From the NCBI GenBank assembly GCA_037577475.1, contig CM075203.1:18912835-18976834 (forward strand): a DNA stretch of 64,000 nt. The letters run 5' to 3'. Source of the stretch: Chaunax sp. Z400 (taxonomy: Eukaryota > Chordata > Actinopteri > Lophiiformes > Chaunacidae). The notes beneath the pieces were generated by a model. The model had not been told where the DNA came from. It did not search any database and was given only the letters and a program-made list of their open reading frames with translations. A program made the translations under genes and the position numbers. This document shows positions 38,561-49,978 of this stretch, piece by piece (position 1 is the stretch's first letter; each line of letters begins with the position of its first letter).

Positions 38561-41226
38561 GTTAAACAGTTCACTGTTTTTCAAAGCAGTCTTGAAGAAA
38601 TACTGGCATGCCCATATTTAAAACTCAGTATTTGGTTACTGTAACTATCCATGCTATCTGTGAAGAGATTTGCTCCTCATGCAAGTCAAATCTATGAGAT
38701 GGCAAACAGATTCCTGTTATCATTTTGTGCAAAACGTACAGGGAATTTGAGCTAAAGCGAATATGAGGGCCCAGCAGTCTAACTAAATCAAATCTAATTA
38801 TTATCTGTCAAATTAATTTTTATCTTGAATTCCCTCTTTGTTTCATTATTCCTCCACTCTAGCTCAACAAGTTCTCTCTGTCCATGAAAACACAGAGGGA
38901 ACTTCACTGATTTATTCCACCATCGTGCTGATTATTCATGTGAAATTTAATGCTGGAGTGCTTTTGCAGTTCGTGCTCATTCAGCCACAGCTACTGTCCC
39001 GACTTTACAGACATGTTGCAAGCAATGAGTTTCTAGCTTTGTCTTCTTTTCCTTTATGATATTTTAGACAGTAACAAGGGGATTCATCACAAAGACCCAC
39101 AATTGAGACAAGGCGCAATAAACACCATAAAAAAACAGAAAAATCAGGTGTCGCAACCAGTTTAATCAGATATAATGCTATTGGGAACCAGTCTATTACA
39201 AACTTTTAAAGAATACTACTACTACATCTTGCCTGTCTCTGTACACTAATGAAGTGGACTCAAAAAACTGTTTATGTATTACCCAGAATAATGGACTCTG
39301 TTAATGAGTAGAGATACTGATATTTGTCAAATATAAAACAACAAAGTCTGCACATTGCCAAAACGTTGGCATTGGTATTGGGAGAAGTCTGTACTGATCA
39401 AACTTTAGTTGAAGGTCATGTAAACATGTAGACAGATATACACAATGAACTAGAATGAGTTGTATATATAAAGTTTGTGATCAGAGCTGGATTGTCTAGT
39501 GCAGTAGTTTTCCACTAAACTGCAGGTGACATTGTGTTAAGGTGATAAATACAAATCACGGGTGATGTCCAAAAGCTTTGATTCTCTGTTTATCACCTCA
39601 CTTCCTCCACTTCTCAGTCTTTCTTCAGCTTTATTTTCCACAAGTCAGTATCATCTAGTATTCATCATGTCGCATTTGAAAGCTGCTGCTCAAGAAATTA
39701 TCAATGACATGACATTAAAATTGACAAATAGATGTTTGGTCTCTTCGCTCATCATGTGAGATTTTATCAGGACAAACACTTGGAGAGAGAGCTTAACAGT
39801 CTATGTGTCATCATGATTCCACAAATCATACTTTGTCTCACAAATAGAAAAAATAAATCATAGTCTGGGCCAGGGTGTCTGTGAACGGCACCAGACAAGT
39901 AAGGCTCAGTCAATGAGCCGTTCTCCCCGGTCCCTCTCCTCCATAACAGCCTCAGTACTAAATGATCTTTTTACAACACGTCTGCAGAGTCCAAGCACTC
40001 TCTGTATACCTGTACTGATTTAATTGTTTTTGTCACACTTGAAATAAATACATTTGTGCTGCAACACAAACACTGCTTCCAGTGTCAACTATGCAGACAC
40101 ATGTAGTGCAGAGGCACATCTCAGACTTACACTGATGTTATCTCATTCATCCTGTTGACCAACAGTCTGGTTCATAGGATGAAATAATGTGTGACTTTCA
40201 GTGTGTTTACTGTACCATCACACACACACCCCCACCCCCCATCTCTCTTTACTCAACTAATGTCACTATTTCTTCTTAGTGGTGGATATTACTACACAAA
40301 TTTAATTATTGCCATAACCATGAGGCCTTCAGGGCCCCTCAGGATGTGGGGCCCTGTGTCGTCCCTGCTTTGTAAATCCAAATTTTTGTCTCAATACACT
40401 TAAAATGACTATTTATGTGGATGGATGTGGTATTTATACCTTCCATTGTATTTGTCCATGTTGTATTTTTCACACTTTTTTTTTTGCATTTCCATGGCAG
40501 CAACTTTTACATATTCTTATGAGAAGCATGAGGTTCGTTTTGAATCCCATCCTGTAAACTGTGTGTTCTTTGACAAATTCTACATGGATATCAGGAATGA
40601 TGCAAAACATGTCTTTTGCTAATTACTGGGGAAGATGTTGTTTATTACTGGTCAGAATAGAGTAGAGGTCCATGAAAACATAACCTCAACTCTTGATTTC
40701 TATCTTGATATTGATTTTTCCAGTTTTGATCAGCACCATTTGATATTTGATATTTATTTCTCACTGACTGCTAAACTGAAAGAATTTGTATTTGTGCAAA
40801 TACACGCTGGAGGATATGTCATCTCTTGATGGCCCTTATGTTTATAAAAGTGTAATAGACTTTTCAATATATGCATTATTATTATTATTATCTTAAGATT
40901 TTTAAAGATTCTTATGCTTCTTGTACTTTAGCTGCTGTGACACTTTTTTAAATTGCTTGAAATAAATAAGTTTGGGGCAAACAAGATGTTTAAGAGAACC
41001 TTAAATCAAACATATATTTACATGTCATTCCATCCCCATACTCTGTATAATGACGGTTTACAAAACAAAATATTGAAAACAGACGTTCAAAAATATAAAT
41101 AGTCTTTTTAGGTTCACATACAAATTTTGTAGTGTCAATGTTGGTGCCAATTACTCCTTGTACAGTAGAAGTGATGAAATGACTCGCTGTGTTTTAGGTC
41201 CATTTTTACCACAGTGATTCTGCCTG
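38561..41226. other. intergenic, repeat-rich, no gene seen
   Basis: AT-rich spacer with a second copy of the dispersed repeat at 40266-40352, CA/C-rich simple sequence at 40211-40240 and an ATT microsatellite near 40876-40891. Open frames are short and show no domain. Confidence 0.5.
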
Positions 41227-42013
41227 ATGACATCTAAACCAAAGGCTCAGCTGGCATCCCTGTCATGGATAGAGATCCATGCATATTGGGTGCTGTCCTT
41301 TGGCTCTCATCTGTACTCTTTCTACCAACTGCACAGGTTCTCAGAAGGTAATGTAGATGAACAGATATCAGTATATTGGTTAAGTGAGTTGAGAAGAAAA
41401 GTTCAATAAAAATGAAGCTCTTATTCCCTGTTTCAGATCATGAAGCACCATTGCAGAGGGAGTTCCAGTTGGAAAAGGGCCCTCTTAAGGGTTTTAAGAG
41501 AGTAAGTTCAATATTGAAAATGCTAATTAAAGTCCAGTCCTAATCAACATCAGGGTGCATCTCACTGAAAAAGACCACATTTGTTGTAAATCCAAAGTGT
41601 ACTGTCCTAATTTAATATATAAATATATAAAAATGTATAAAATATATGGATAAAAATGAGGTCTATGCACACATTAAGATGATTCCTATATTCAATAGAC
41701 TTCAGGTGACTTTTAAAGACATATTGATGAAGTTACTTGTTTTTGTCAGGACCTGTCAGACTTTGAGTGGAGATTCTGGACTGAGTGGGCTAAGAAGACT
41801 TTGCTGTGGACTTTAGTTGGTCATGGCGTGATATCAAGAGTGACCAACATCTTTCATTACATGGTAGGAGGCGGTTACTGTTAAATAGAATATTACTATT
41901 TGGTGACTGATGTTTTATTTGAATGTATTTTTGATGTTCCATCAGCAGCTTAGGGTGCCAGCACTCACAGATATATGAACTCTTGGCAGCCAGCAGTGTG
42001 TTGGGAATAAAAG
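41227..42013 (+). pseudogene. hedgehog acyltransferase (hhat) fragment, four 5' exons, frameshifted
   Basis: HHAT is an ER membrane MBOAT enzyme that palmitoylates Hedgehog ligands. Exons: 41227-41347 (FGSHLYSFYQLHRFSE), 41437-41501 (HEAPLQREFQLEKGPLKGF), 41750-41863 (DLSDFEWRFWTEWAKK) and about 41946-42013. The first three join in phase with GT-AG introns and match the HHAT N-terminus and first membrane segments. In exon 4, an extra base near 41973 puts a TGA at 41976-41978 in frame; the HHAT-like text (YELLAASSVLGIKG) continues in the next frame. The exons with the catalytic MBOAT His and the remaining membrane segments were not found before the neighbouring gene. It is most likely a truncated pseudogene copy, but an assembly error at 41973 is possible. 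Confidence 0.7.
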
Positions 42014-42084
42014 GTGAGTGTTCTGCTGGTACATATGGGCCTGTAACCTGCTGCTGCTGCTGTATCCACACTTCACATCAAATT

Positions 42085-42130
42085 ACTTGAAGAGATCCAG
42101 GTGATACAACGCACCTGGATCTCTTCAAGT
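42085..42130. repeat. perfect 19-base inverted repeat (hairpin)
   Basis: Arms ACTTGAAGAGATCCAGGTG at 42085-42103 and its exact inverse at 42112-42130 are separated by 8 bases. It lies 70 bases after the last hhat-like exon. No flanking element was identified. Confidence 0.9.
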
Positions 42131-42867
42131 GGTTTGTTCATGATTTTAGAGGGTTGTTTTTCTTGTATTAAAAGGAGAAAACAGACAAGTAAAATTTGTG
42201 TTGAGAATCACAAAACTGAATTCACATTTAGGGTAAATAAGGGCAACATGTGTTGCTGCAGGTCCAGTCAAATCAGCTGTGGAGGAGCTGAGAGAAGGTC
42301 AGAGGACAGTTTGATGGACTTACCAGTAAGATATGATTTTGTTTTAACAATTCATTGATTTGTTCTTTATTATATTGCTTTGTTGAGCTGATATGACTGT
42401 TGTACCTGTTTGAAATACACAGGATTTGCCTGCTTCATTCATACTTTCTTTAAGGTTATGTACAACACCATAACAACCATCACATGTTCATCAACAACAT
42501 ACACTCATCTTTAAAAAGATGCTGTTAAAAAATAAAACAGAAAAATACTAGTATTATTTTGAATGCTTTATAGTTTTTGTTCAGTATTTACAGAGCTGAA
42601 GACACACATTTGTTTGAAGAGGACTTCTGCTGTTTCAGGGAAGGTTTAGTTCCATTCCCTCTCTACTTTCCCCTTCTACCTCCTTGACTTCTTCATCATG
42701 AAGGCCAACTATGTCCTTATTGCTGCTCTTCCCTCTGCTCCTCCTCCACTTAGAGAGGCTGATGGCAGGTTGAAGATGGAGTCCTCAGAGGAGCTGTCAT
42801 AACATGGGAAGTTATGATCAGCGAAGAGCCGTCAAAACAGATGGAGTTATGACCAGCGAAGCCCTAA

Positions 42868-45798
42868 TCATATCAGCCATGAAACAGCTGTGGCCGGCGG
42901 AGTCTGCGTCCGATGAGCCTTTCTAAAAAGACGACTTATGGCCGACAGAATCCTGTTCTTAGGAGCAGGGGGACGTATGACAGACGGAGTCCGCATCAGA
43001 TGAACCTTCCTAAAAAAGCGACTTATGGCCGACAGAATCCTGTTCTGAGGAGGTGAATTGGATTGGGCTGTAGGGACCACAGGAAAAATCATTATGCATC
43101 AGGTCAAGAAAAAATGCTGACATTATATTAACCTTAAATTAAATCCCCACCAAGCAAAAACACATTTCGAGTCAGTTAATGAGCACTAAGATGATGAGGA
43201 ATCAAAGTGCTTAAATATCAAATGATATTTAAATGAAAGACACCCTAACAGCTTGTTACTGAAGTAGTAAGTGCTGTGTTCTCCTGCCAGACATGAGTCT
43301 GTGTTTGGCTGTGTGTCTGTGATGAGACTCACCAGTGTTCTCCTCACTCTCCAGCTGCGGGACCTCCTCATTCAGGAGGTTGTTTGAGTCCAGGGGCTCT
43401 GGGCAGTTGTACGCCTGGAATTTGAGGTGACATGGGTAAAAGGTACACATTAGGTTGATGATGATTATCCGGCTGTGTAGTGATTTTACTAGGAATTCAC
43501 ATCTATTTGAATCATTTTCAATAGATATACATTTAATAGTGCAAAACAGATTCAGACAACATCAAACAGCAGTGCAGGTTGAGGAGTTGGATTAAACAAA
43601 ACTCACCTCCTTGAAGCGGAAGGCAACACAGCAGAAGTCTGGGAGCTCCACAGGCGCCTCATCATGTCCCTCATCTTCAGAGGAGGCAGATGACTCTTCA
43701 CTGGAGCGGTCATCAGACTCGGACTGAGCTGTATCACAAGACAACAACAACAACAAATGCTGAAATTATAATCATGTTAAATTAAATTCCCAGCAAACAT
43801 TTCTTTAAAAAAAAAATCAAGTCTTCACGCAAAGAACACTGGAAAAAGTGCTTTGTTTTCCTGCCAGACATGAGTCTGGGCTTGTCTGTGTCTGTGATGG
43901 GACTCACCAGTGTTCTCCTCATTCTTCAGCTGAGGGACCTCCTGATCCAGGTTGTTCCAGTCCAGACCCTGGAAGAATGGATGGGCCTTCACCTCACTCG
44001 CTCCTCCTGGATGAAAAGAAAGACAATCATATAATCATGGATTTACTTTGTACATCTATACATCTTGGACTTGGCATAAGACCTACATCTGACCCAATCT
44101 CTTCATTCGTTCATCATCAGTAAAACTGTCACTAACCTGTACCCAAGCGACTCTCACAGTCCTTTGTCAGGAGACGGGTGATGATGTCCTGGGCATCAGT
44201 TGGCAGGGCAACATCGTTCTGTGACCAATTGATATCCTCTGGAAAAGCAGCAGATATCAGCAATCAGAATAGAACAATAGAATAGAACACGATCAACCTA
44301 GTGTAAAGATAAATATCCCAATGCTAAAAGAAACAAGAAATGAAAGCTACATTCTGCCAGATCTTTAGTTAAATCACAAAGTAGGAGAATGTACGTTTAA
44401 GCATCTTTAAAATACAGATGAGTTCAGAAATGCTGTAGAGATTGTGTTGTCATGTGAAGATACTGAATTAAACTATAGAGTCTTACTTGAAACCACTTCT
44501 TCAAAGATCTCCTCAACTGAATCCCCATCGAAAGGGACCGTGCCCAACAGGAATTCATAGAGGATGATTCCCAGGGCCCACCAGTCCACAGACTTCCCAT
44601 AGCCTTCCATCTGGATAATTTCCGGGGCCATGTACTGTGGAGTACCAAATATCTAGTGGAGAAAATGGATGAGGAGGAGACAGAAATGATTAATCCATAC
44701 AACAATACACATTTAATTAACAGGGAGAAGAAGAGATGAGACTCACGTCTGAGTCCAAAAACTCCTTGGCGTTGTTCTTCAGGTCCTTTGGGTCCACTGT
44801 CATGTTGACAGGACCAATCTTCGACACTCCAAAATCAGCCAACTTTATGTGGCCTGTGGAACTGATCAACAGACTGTAATGGAAAGAGGCAGAAAATTAT
44901 GTTAGAGGAAACACTAACACCAAAACTTAAAACTAAGACTGATTGAAAAATGTCAGTGTGGGAAAGTTTCTGTAAATCCTGCTCCTACTTAAAGAAGGTA
45001 GCAATATAATGATGAAAGCTTTACTGTAATTGACCATTGGCTAAACCCCTCCTCTGTACAACAACAGTCCAATCACAGCTGAGCAACAATAAAAGTCAAG
45101 TCTGTCAAACTTTGAATTTCCAAAACCAACAACATAAAAACTAAAAGTGTAAAGAAACAGTTCCTTTATCTGCTGTGAGCTGCAATCGTTAGTTTGTCCA
45201 GCTAACTAGCTCACATTTCTAAGAGCGTTGTTACTGCGATGTTGGGGAAAACTCATGACATGAGCTAGTGTTAGATTCTCCAAACACATCAATTATTCCT
45301 TAACCTAAAAGTCTCTGTCTTCCATAATTAAACATTAAAACATGATGTTCGAAAACACTAACAATACAGCTTAAATCTAATGTTTGTCTTGCTTTCTACA
45401 GCTGATTAAATGTACCACGGACACTAACAGGAAAAACAAAGGGGTTGTCGCTGAAGGTGAGGATGTCACGCTCCAAGTACACCTCGGCCTTCGAGCTCTC
45501 TGTCACTCTCTCCCGTCGGATCATCTTCATCGCCAGATTTTGACTTGTCTCCTTGTGGCGCACAAGGTTTACAGTTCTGGACAAGAGGAAAAGGGAAATG
45601 TGAGCAGCTTATAATACTCTAGAGCGACATCACATGGTGGTTTCAGTGTCTTCTCTGCTTTGACTGGACTCTGATGTGTCCAGAGAACAAAAACAAAGAC
45701 TCTCTCACTCACCCATATCCTCCCTTGCCAATGCACTTGACCGTCTCAAAGTCACTCATGACTGGTCGTCTCTTCGGAGGACTGCAGGCTGCACAGGT
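42868..45798 (-). CDS. MAST-like AGC serine/threonine kinase, catalytic-loop exon not found
   Basis: Exons in order: 45713-45798 (in-frame ATG at 45759; MSDFETVKCIGKGGYG), 45429-45576 (TVNLVRHKETSQNLAMKM), 44747-44873 (GHIKLADFGVSKIG), 44487-44652 (FGTPQYMAPEIIQMEG, then DWWALGIILYEFLLG), 44137-44238, 43908-44006, 43607-43738, 43333-43414, 42868-43067 (stop). The Gly loop, beta-3 Lys (LAMKM), DFG and APE are present. The AGC C-tail (HPFFQGLDWNNL, VPQLKNEENT, FCCVAFRF) resembles MAST kinases. Phases do not join between 45429 and 44873, and no exon with alpha-C partner helices and HRDLKPDN is visible there. PDZ and DUF1908 parts of full MAST proteins are absent. The C-terminus carries a basic repeat. 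It is either a degenerate copy or a pseudokinase-like short paralog. Confidence 0.75.
43131..43404. repeat. tandem segmental duplication inside the MAST-like gene, copy 1
   Basis: This exon plus intron stretch resembles 43775-43980. Shared pieces include TCCTGCCAGACATGAGTCTG, GACTCACCAGTGTTCTCCTC and the exon coding EVPQLxxEENT. The duplication created the second VPQL exon (43333-43414) of the kinase gene. Confidence 0.7.
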
Positions 45799-45860
45799 CT
45801 AAATCAAACAAAGGAAAGTTGTGTATGTAAGTAAATAAATAGAAAGCAAAAAGGTATATA

Positions 45861-46070
45861 AGTCAAGTCAAGTCAAACTTGAGCACATTTAAAAACAAAT
45901 AGGGTTGACCAAAGTGCTTTACAATGTAAACGGTACAGCAAGAAAACACACTGCATCATAATAAAAATTAAAATCAGCTGGGATAATAAAAGGTACAATA
46001 AGACAATAACTATAGATTATAAAAATAAAGGGATAAATATAAGGTGTGAGTGAAATGAAAAGTCAAGAAC
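45861..46070 (-). mobile_element. retroposon 3' tail, inverted
   Basis: AAGTCAAGTCAAGTCAAACT, then GGGTTGACCAAAGTGCTTTA is a common fish LINE/SINE 3' end in reverse orientation. It abuts the first visible exon of the MAST-like gene. Confidence 0.55.
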
Positions 46071-48803
46071 AGCAATCTTATTTTTGTCTTCAGTGCTCTG
46101 CCATTTTCACTTGTCCAATGGGACTGTGTGCTACTTTAATTTTAACGTCACCTTTAGCCATGTTACAAACAATTATGAAATTACATTTCCATGTCATTTT
46201 GCAGTCCATAAGAAGATTAGTCACAAATACAAATGAAATTAATTGTACTATGTTTGAAAAACATAATATGCTGACTTTTGAATCCTAATACATTGAAGGG
46301 CATTAGGCCTGTTACACCTATCTATACTTCTTGGTAGTAAAAATAATCTACTCAGACAGACCCAACCTAGACCCAGACCTCAGCTTTATTAAGCCAATAT
46401 TTATTTCAGTCAGTAGAGACCGCTCTGCTTCAGAAGGGGAAATGAAGGAAGCAAGGGAGAAAAACAGGCTTCCCATACAGTTAACACCACCGCATTACTT
46501 TAGCAAGCCACAATTAGAAATATGCTCCCCCACAACATAAACGTCCAGAAACACATCACTTTGGGCAGGATAATTTAAAAATAAAGTCCAGGCAGAGCCC
46601 ACACAATAACAGTTCACAAGCGACATAAAAACATTATTTCTGTCTGTTGTACGGAAGATGTGCATTTTGAAGCGCATATGACATGTAATGGCAAACAAAC
46701 ACCACGTGGTGGCGCAGTAATCATAAACTACGATGCTCAAAAGCTGCCACGTTAAAGAGATGTTTATTAAAAGATTATTTATTGACAGATTATTAATAAT
46801 GATAGCCTTAATCGAAACTCATTTTGAAATTATGCAAATACAACTGTTGAATTCTCATGTCTGTTTATATCGTTCATGTTCATATACCAGTCTTAATACA
46901 AGCATGTCTTGTTTTTTCTCTTCTTTTCATAAAAATGTTACATACAATTATTGATAGAGCATCAAACATACATCCTCCATCATCCACCCTCCCATCCTTG
47001 ACACAGAATTAGTGTTTATTTGACTCTCCATGGGGAGGGAAGGGATGACATGTTCCACTAATCCTAACTGATTGCAGCCTTCACATAGACCAGATGGATG
47101 TTTCCCTATGATATAGAGTGCTCTTTAAATTCCTGTGTCCTACTCTTATCTTTGCCATAATGATTTCCTCTGTTCTGTTAGTTCCCTTACATTTTACTAT
47201 CCCTACCGTGTTTTGAATTGGCTGTGGGAAGAAGTAGAGCTGCCTGCAGACAGTCTCTATAGGACTCGCCCACTACATGATACACTTCATAATATATGAT
47301 AATATAATAATATAAGAAGAGATACCAGGGCATGTGTTGTGTACCAATGAGTATTCTGTGAGAAGAACATCATTTTGTTATTGTTCTCTGATGTTTTTTT
47401 AAAATTATTTATCTATTGTTTTCTATCTGTTTTTATGCAGTCATGATATTGAACTATACTGATTTTCAAATGCTAGACTGTTTATATTGAAAGGTTCACA
47501 ATAAAGTTATTTAAAAATGATAATGAAGACAAATCTGGTCTGTTTTTTTTTTCTAAACAAAAGCCAAGTGTGGAAAGCGAAAAGCCCACCTTGCTCAGCT
47601 GTTGAATCACTTTAAACCCTGTTCTATTCTAACCCTATTCTCAAAACGCATTCATCTCTTATTTGCCAATATCTAAAATAATCAATTTTAAGAAGGATTA
47701 TGTAGATAAAAGACACCACCTTGTAATTTGGCAAATTAAAAACCTTTTCAGTGGAACCAAAAGAATGGCACACTTACGGCACAATAGTTATATTTTGGTG
47801 CATTTGGGGTCTGTTGCAACTCACCCTAATTGTCATTTCAGTCATTAAATTAATTGAATACCTTATGCCTGGAATAAAAATAATGGATTTTCTGTGTTTG
47901 TAAAGTGTCACGCTAATTCTTCTTTGAATCAGAATTTAAGTCTGAAATTCAGATTATTAAATTATTACTATGTTAAAGAGGTAAGAGAGATAACTAACTG
48001 ATTTGTTTGTCAATATTGTATGCACCACTGAAGAACAATATGAACTGAAACATGTATTTCCATAACACCTATACCTCACTACCTAATCTGGAGGAGAGGG
48101 CCCCAGTCCTCAAGGTGTGGAACCATTTTTTAAAAGATGTGGCTGGTCATATTGGATGTTTTTTTTTTATATCAACAAATTAAATGAAATAACCCAACAT
48201 TATGTTAGTCCAACCATTACATTTCACCCTCTTTACCTTGTCTGTGACTCCTGTCCTAAAGCCATTTATTTCTCATGACAATGTAAATCTGTAAAATTGG
48301 ATTCATTTTTGAAGATATTATTTCCTAAAACAACAGGCAGTTTTTTAGCACTTAGCACTTGGAACGAAAAAGACTAAAATGAGGTAGACATTAGAGACCA
48401 TGTTATCTATTGGGTTGATCTGGTCCTGACTGCATCCAGCAGCATCGACTTCCAGTCTTTCTCAAATTCACCTGCACAGGGAGCACCTAATGCTATATGG
48501 TCAAACAGCGCCTCCCCTCTGCCACTCACAACACTGCAACTCATAGACAAAGCAAGGAAGTTAACCTCTCAGTACACTTTGTGAAGTATGAACCACATTG
48601 TCCTGTATGCCACTATAATAAAGTTTTATATTGAATGCTCTTCCAGACCAACCCTCCTCATTTATCCGTGCTTGGGACTGAACCATCTCTGGTTCTGCTG
48701 CATTGATCACTTTTAAAGACTCTCCATAAGTCCGACCGTGCTATAGGAGAATAATATTAAAAACTCACTACAACCACAACCAGGAAATGTTTCCCATAAA
48801 GTC
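46071..48803. other. intergenic, no gene seen
   Basis: Spacer between the MAST-like gene and the 3' end of kdelr2. AATAAA-bearing AT-rich tails near 47500 and 48616 look like ends of old retroposons. No frame has a recognisable domain, and no upstream MAST exon was found. Confidence 0.45.
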
Positions 48804-48809
48804 TTTATT
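48804..48809 (-). promoter_or_regulatory. candidate polyadenylation signal of kdelr2
   Basis: AATAAA on the minus strand, about 1.17 kb past the kdelr2 stop codon. It would give a 3' untranslated region of usual size for this gene. Nearer alternatives cannot be excluded. Confidence 0.35.
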
Positions 48810-49978
48810 TGTGGTGGCATCATCATGCAAAAGCCCTGCTAGGAAATTAAATGGAAACCTGGAAAGATGTGAAAACTCAAATGGAAGCAGATATGAAGTA
48901 TTTTCAGTGTAACAGCGTTGGTAGGATTGTGCTCAGGGAGACATTTCTTCTCTGTTTATTGGAAACCAGGATGATAAAAAATAAATACATTGGCACCTAA
49001 AAGAAAAATGAAAGCCGTCCATTTCTGTTGTGATGATTAATATACAACACATGACCAGTGAGTTCACTCATCTGAAATTAATGGGTGGGGAATAATGTAT
49101 ACTTACAGGTGATATAATGTCCCTATTGGGAAATGAAAACGAAGAAAGACATTTACAGTGATGAGAGTTCACTGGTGTCCTTTCTAACCTTTGCTTCTAT
49201 TATGTTATTTCTGAGGTGAGATAACACAGACAAGCAACTCCAACGCATCAATTTGAAAGAGGTTTAAACAAAAACTTCACTCCTTTTTTGTAAAGAGAAT
49301 GTTTAATGATGGAATCTCAATTGAACTTATTCTCTACCATGGGTTTGGAAAACTAAAATAGACAGTCTGTGTCTTTACTTCGTCTTTATGCATGGGGATG
49401 CATAGTGGTCCAAAATAGAACAGCAAAACATGAACAAACTGACCACCATAGTTATGAAGATTCAACAAATTCTTCCCAAAATTGATTGAGGAAAAACAAT
49501 GCACATTTATTTTGATTGCAATTACTATTACAAACGCTTGGGTCAATAATATACCACCACAAGAAGTCCGCTTCAATATCATACAATGCCAAATCAGAGG
49601 CAATTTTACATCTTCAGCTCTTATTCACCAATGTGTCAAATCTTCAGAGTACACATTTTCTGTAGAAAACTTTTCTCGCTTTTTTTCCCCTTCCTTTATA
49701 CAGAGTAATAAAAAAAGTTAAGGCAAGATGCATCAAACAGAAATCCAAAGGCCATGTACCAGCCTCTGCAGGGGTTCTGATTCCACTGATTCTGGATCAG
49801 AAGAAAGCCAGCAGCTCCCACTTGCTCTCTGTCTCAGGCATCTTACACTTGTGGGAGGGGGAGAGGAGGAAGCGGTGGTGGAGGGTGGGGTGGCGGGGGT
49901 CGTCACAGGTGTCCGCTACCACTCATCCTGCACTCCGATCCCCCTCTACGAGTCTGCCAAAACACTCCTCTTTGGCAC

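Noticed and set aside
42265..42340. Candidate fifth exon of the hhat copy
   Set aside because: An acceptor-like CTGCAG precedes it, but the translated text does not resemble HHAT and soon meets a stop.
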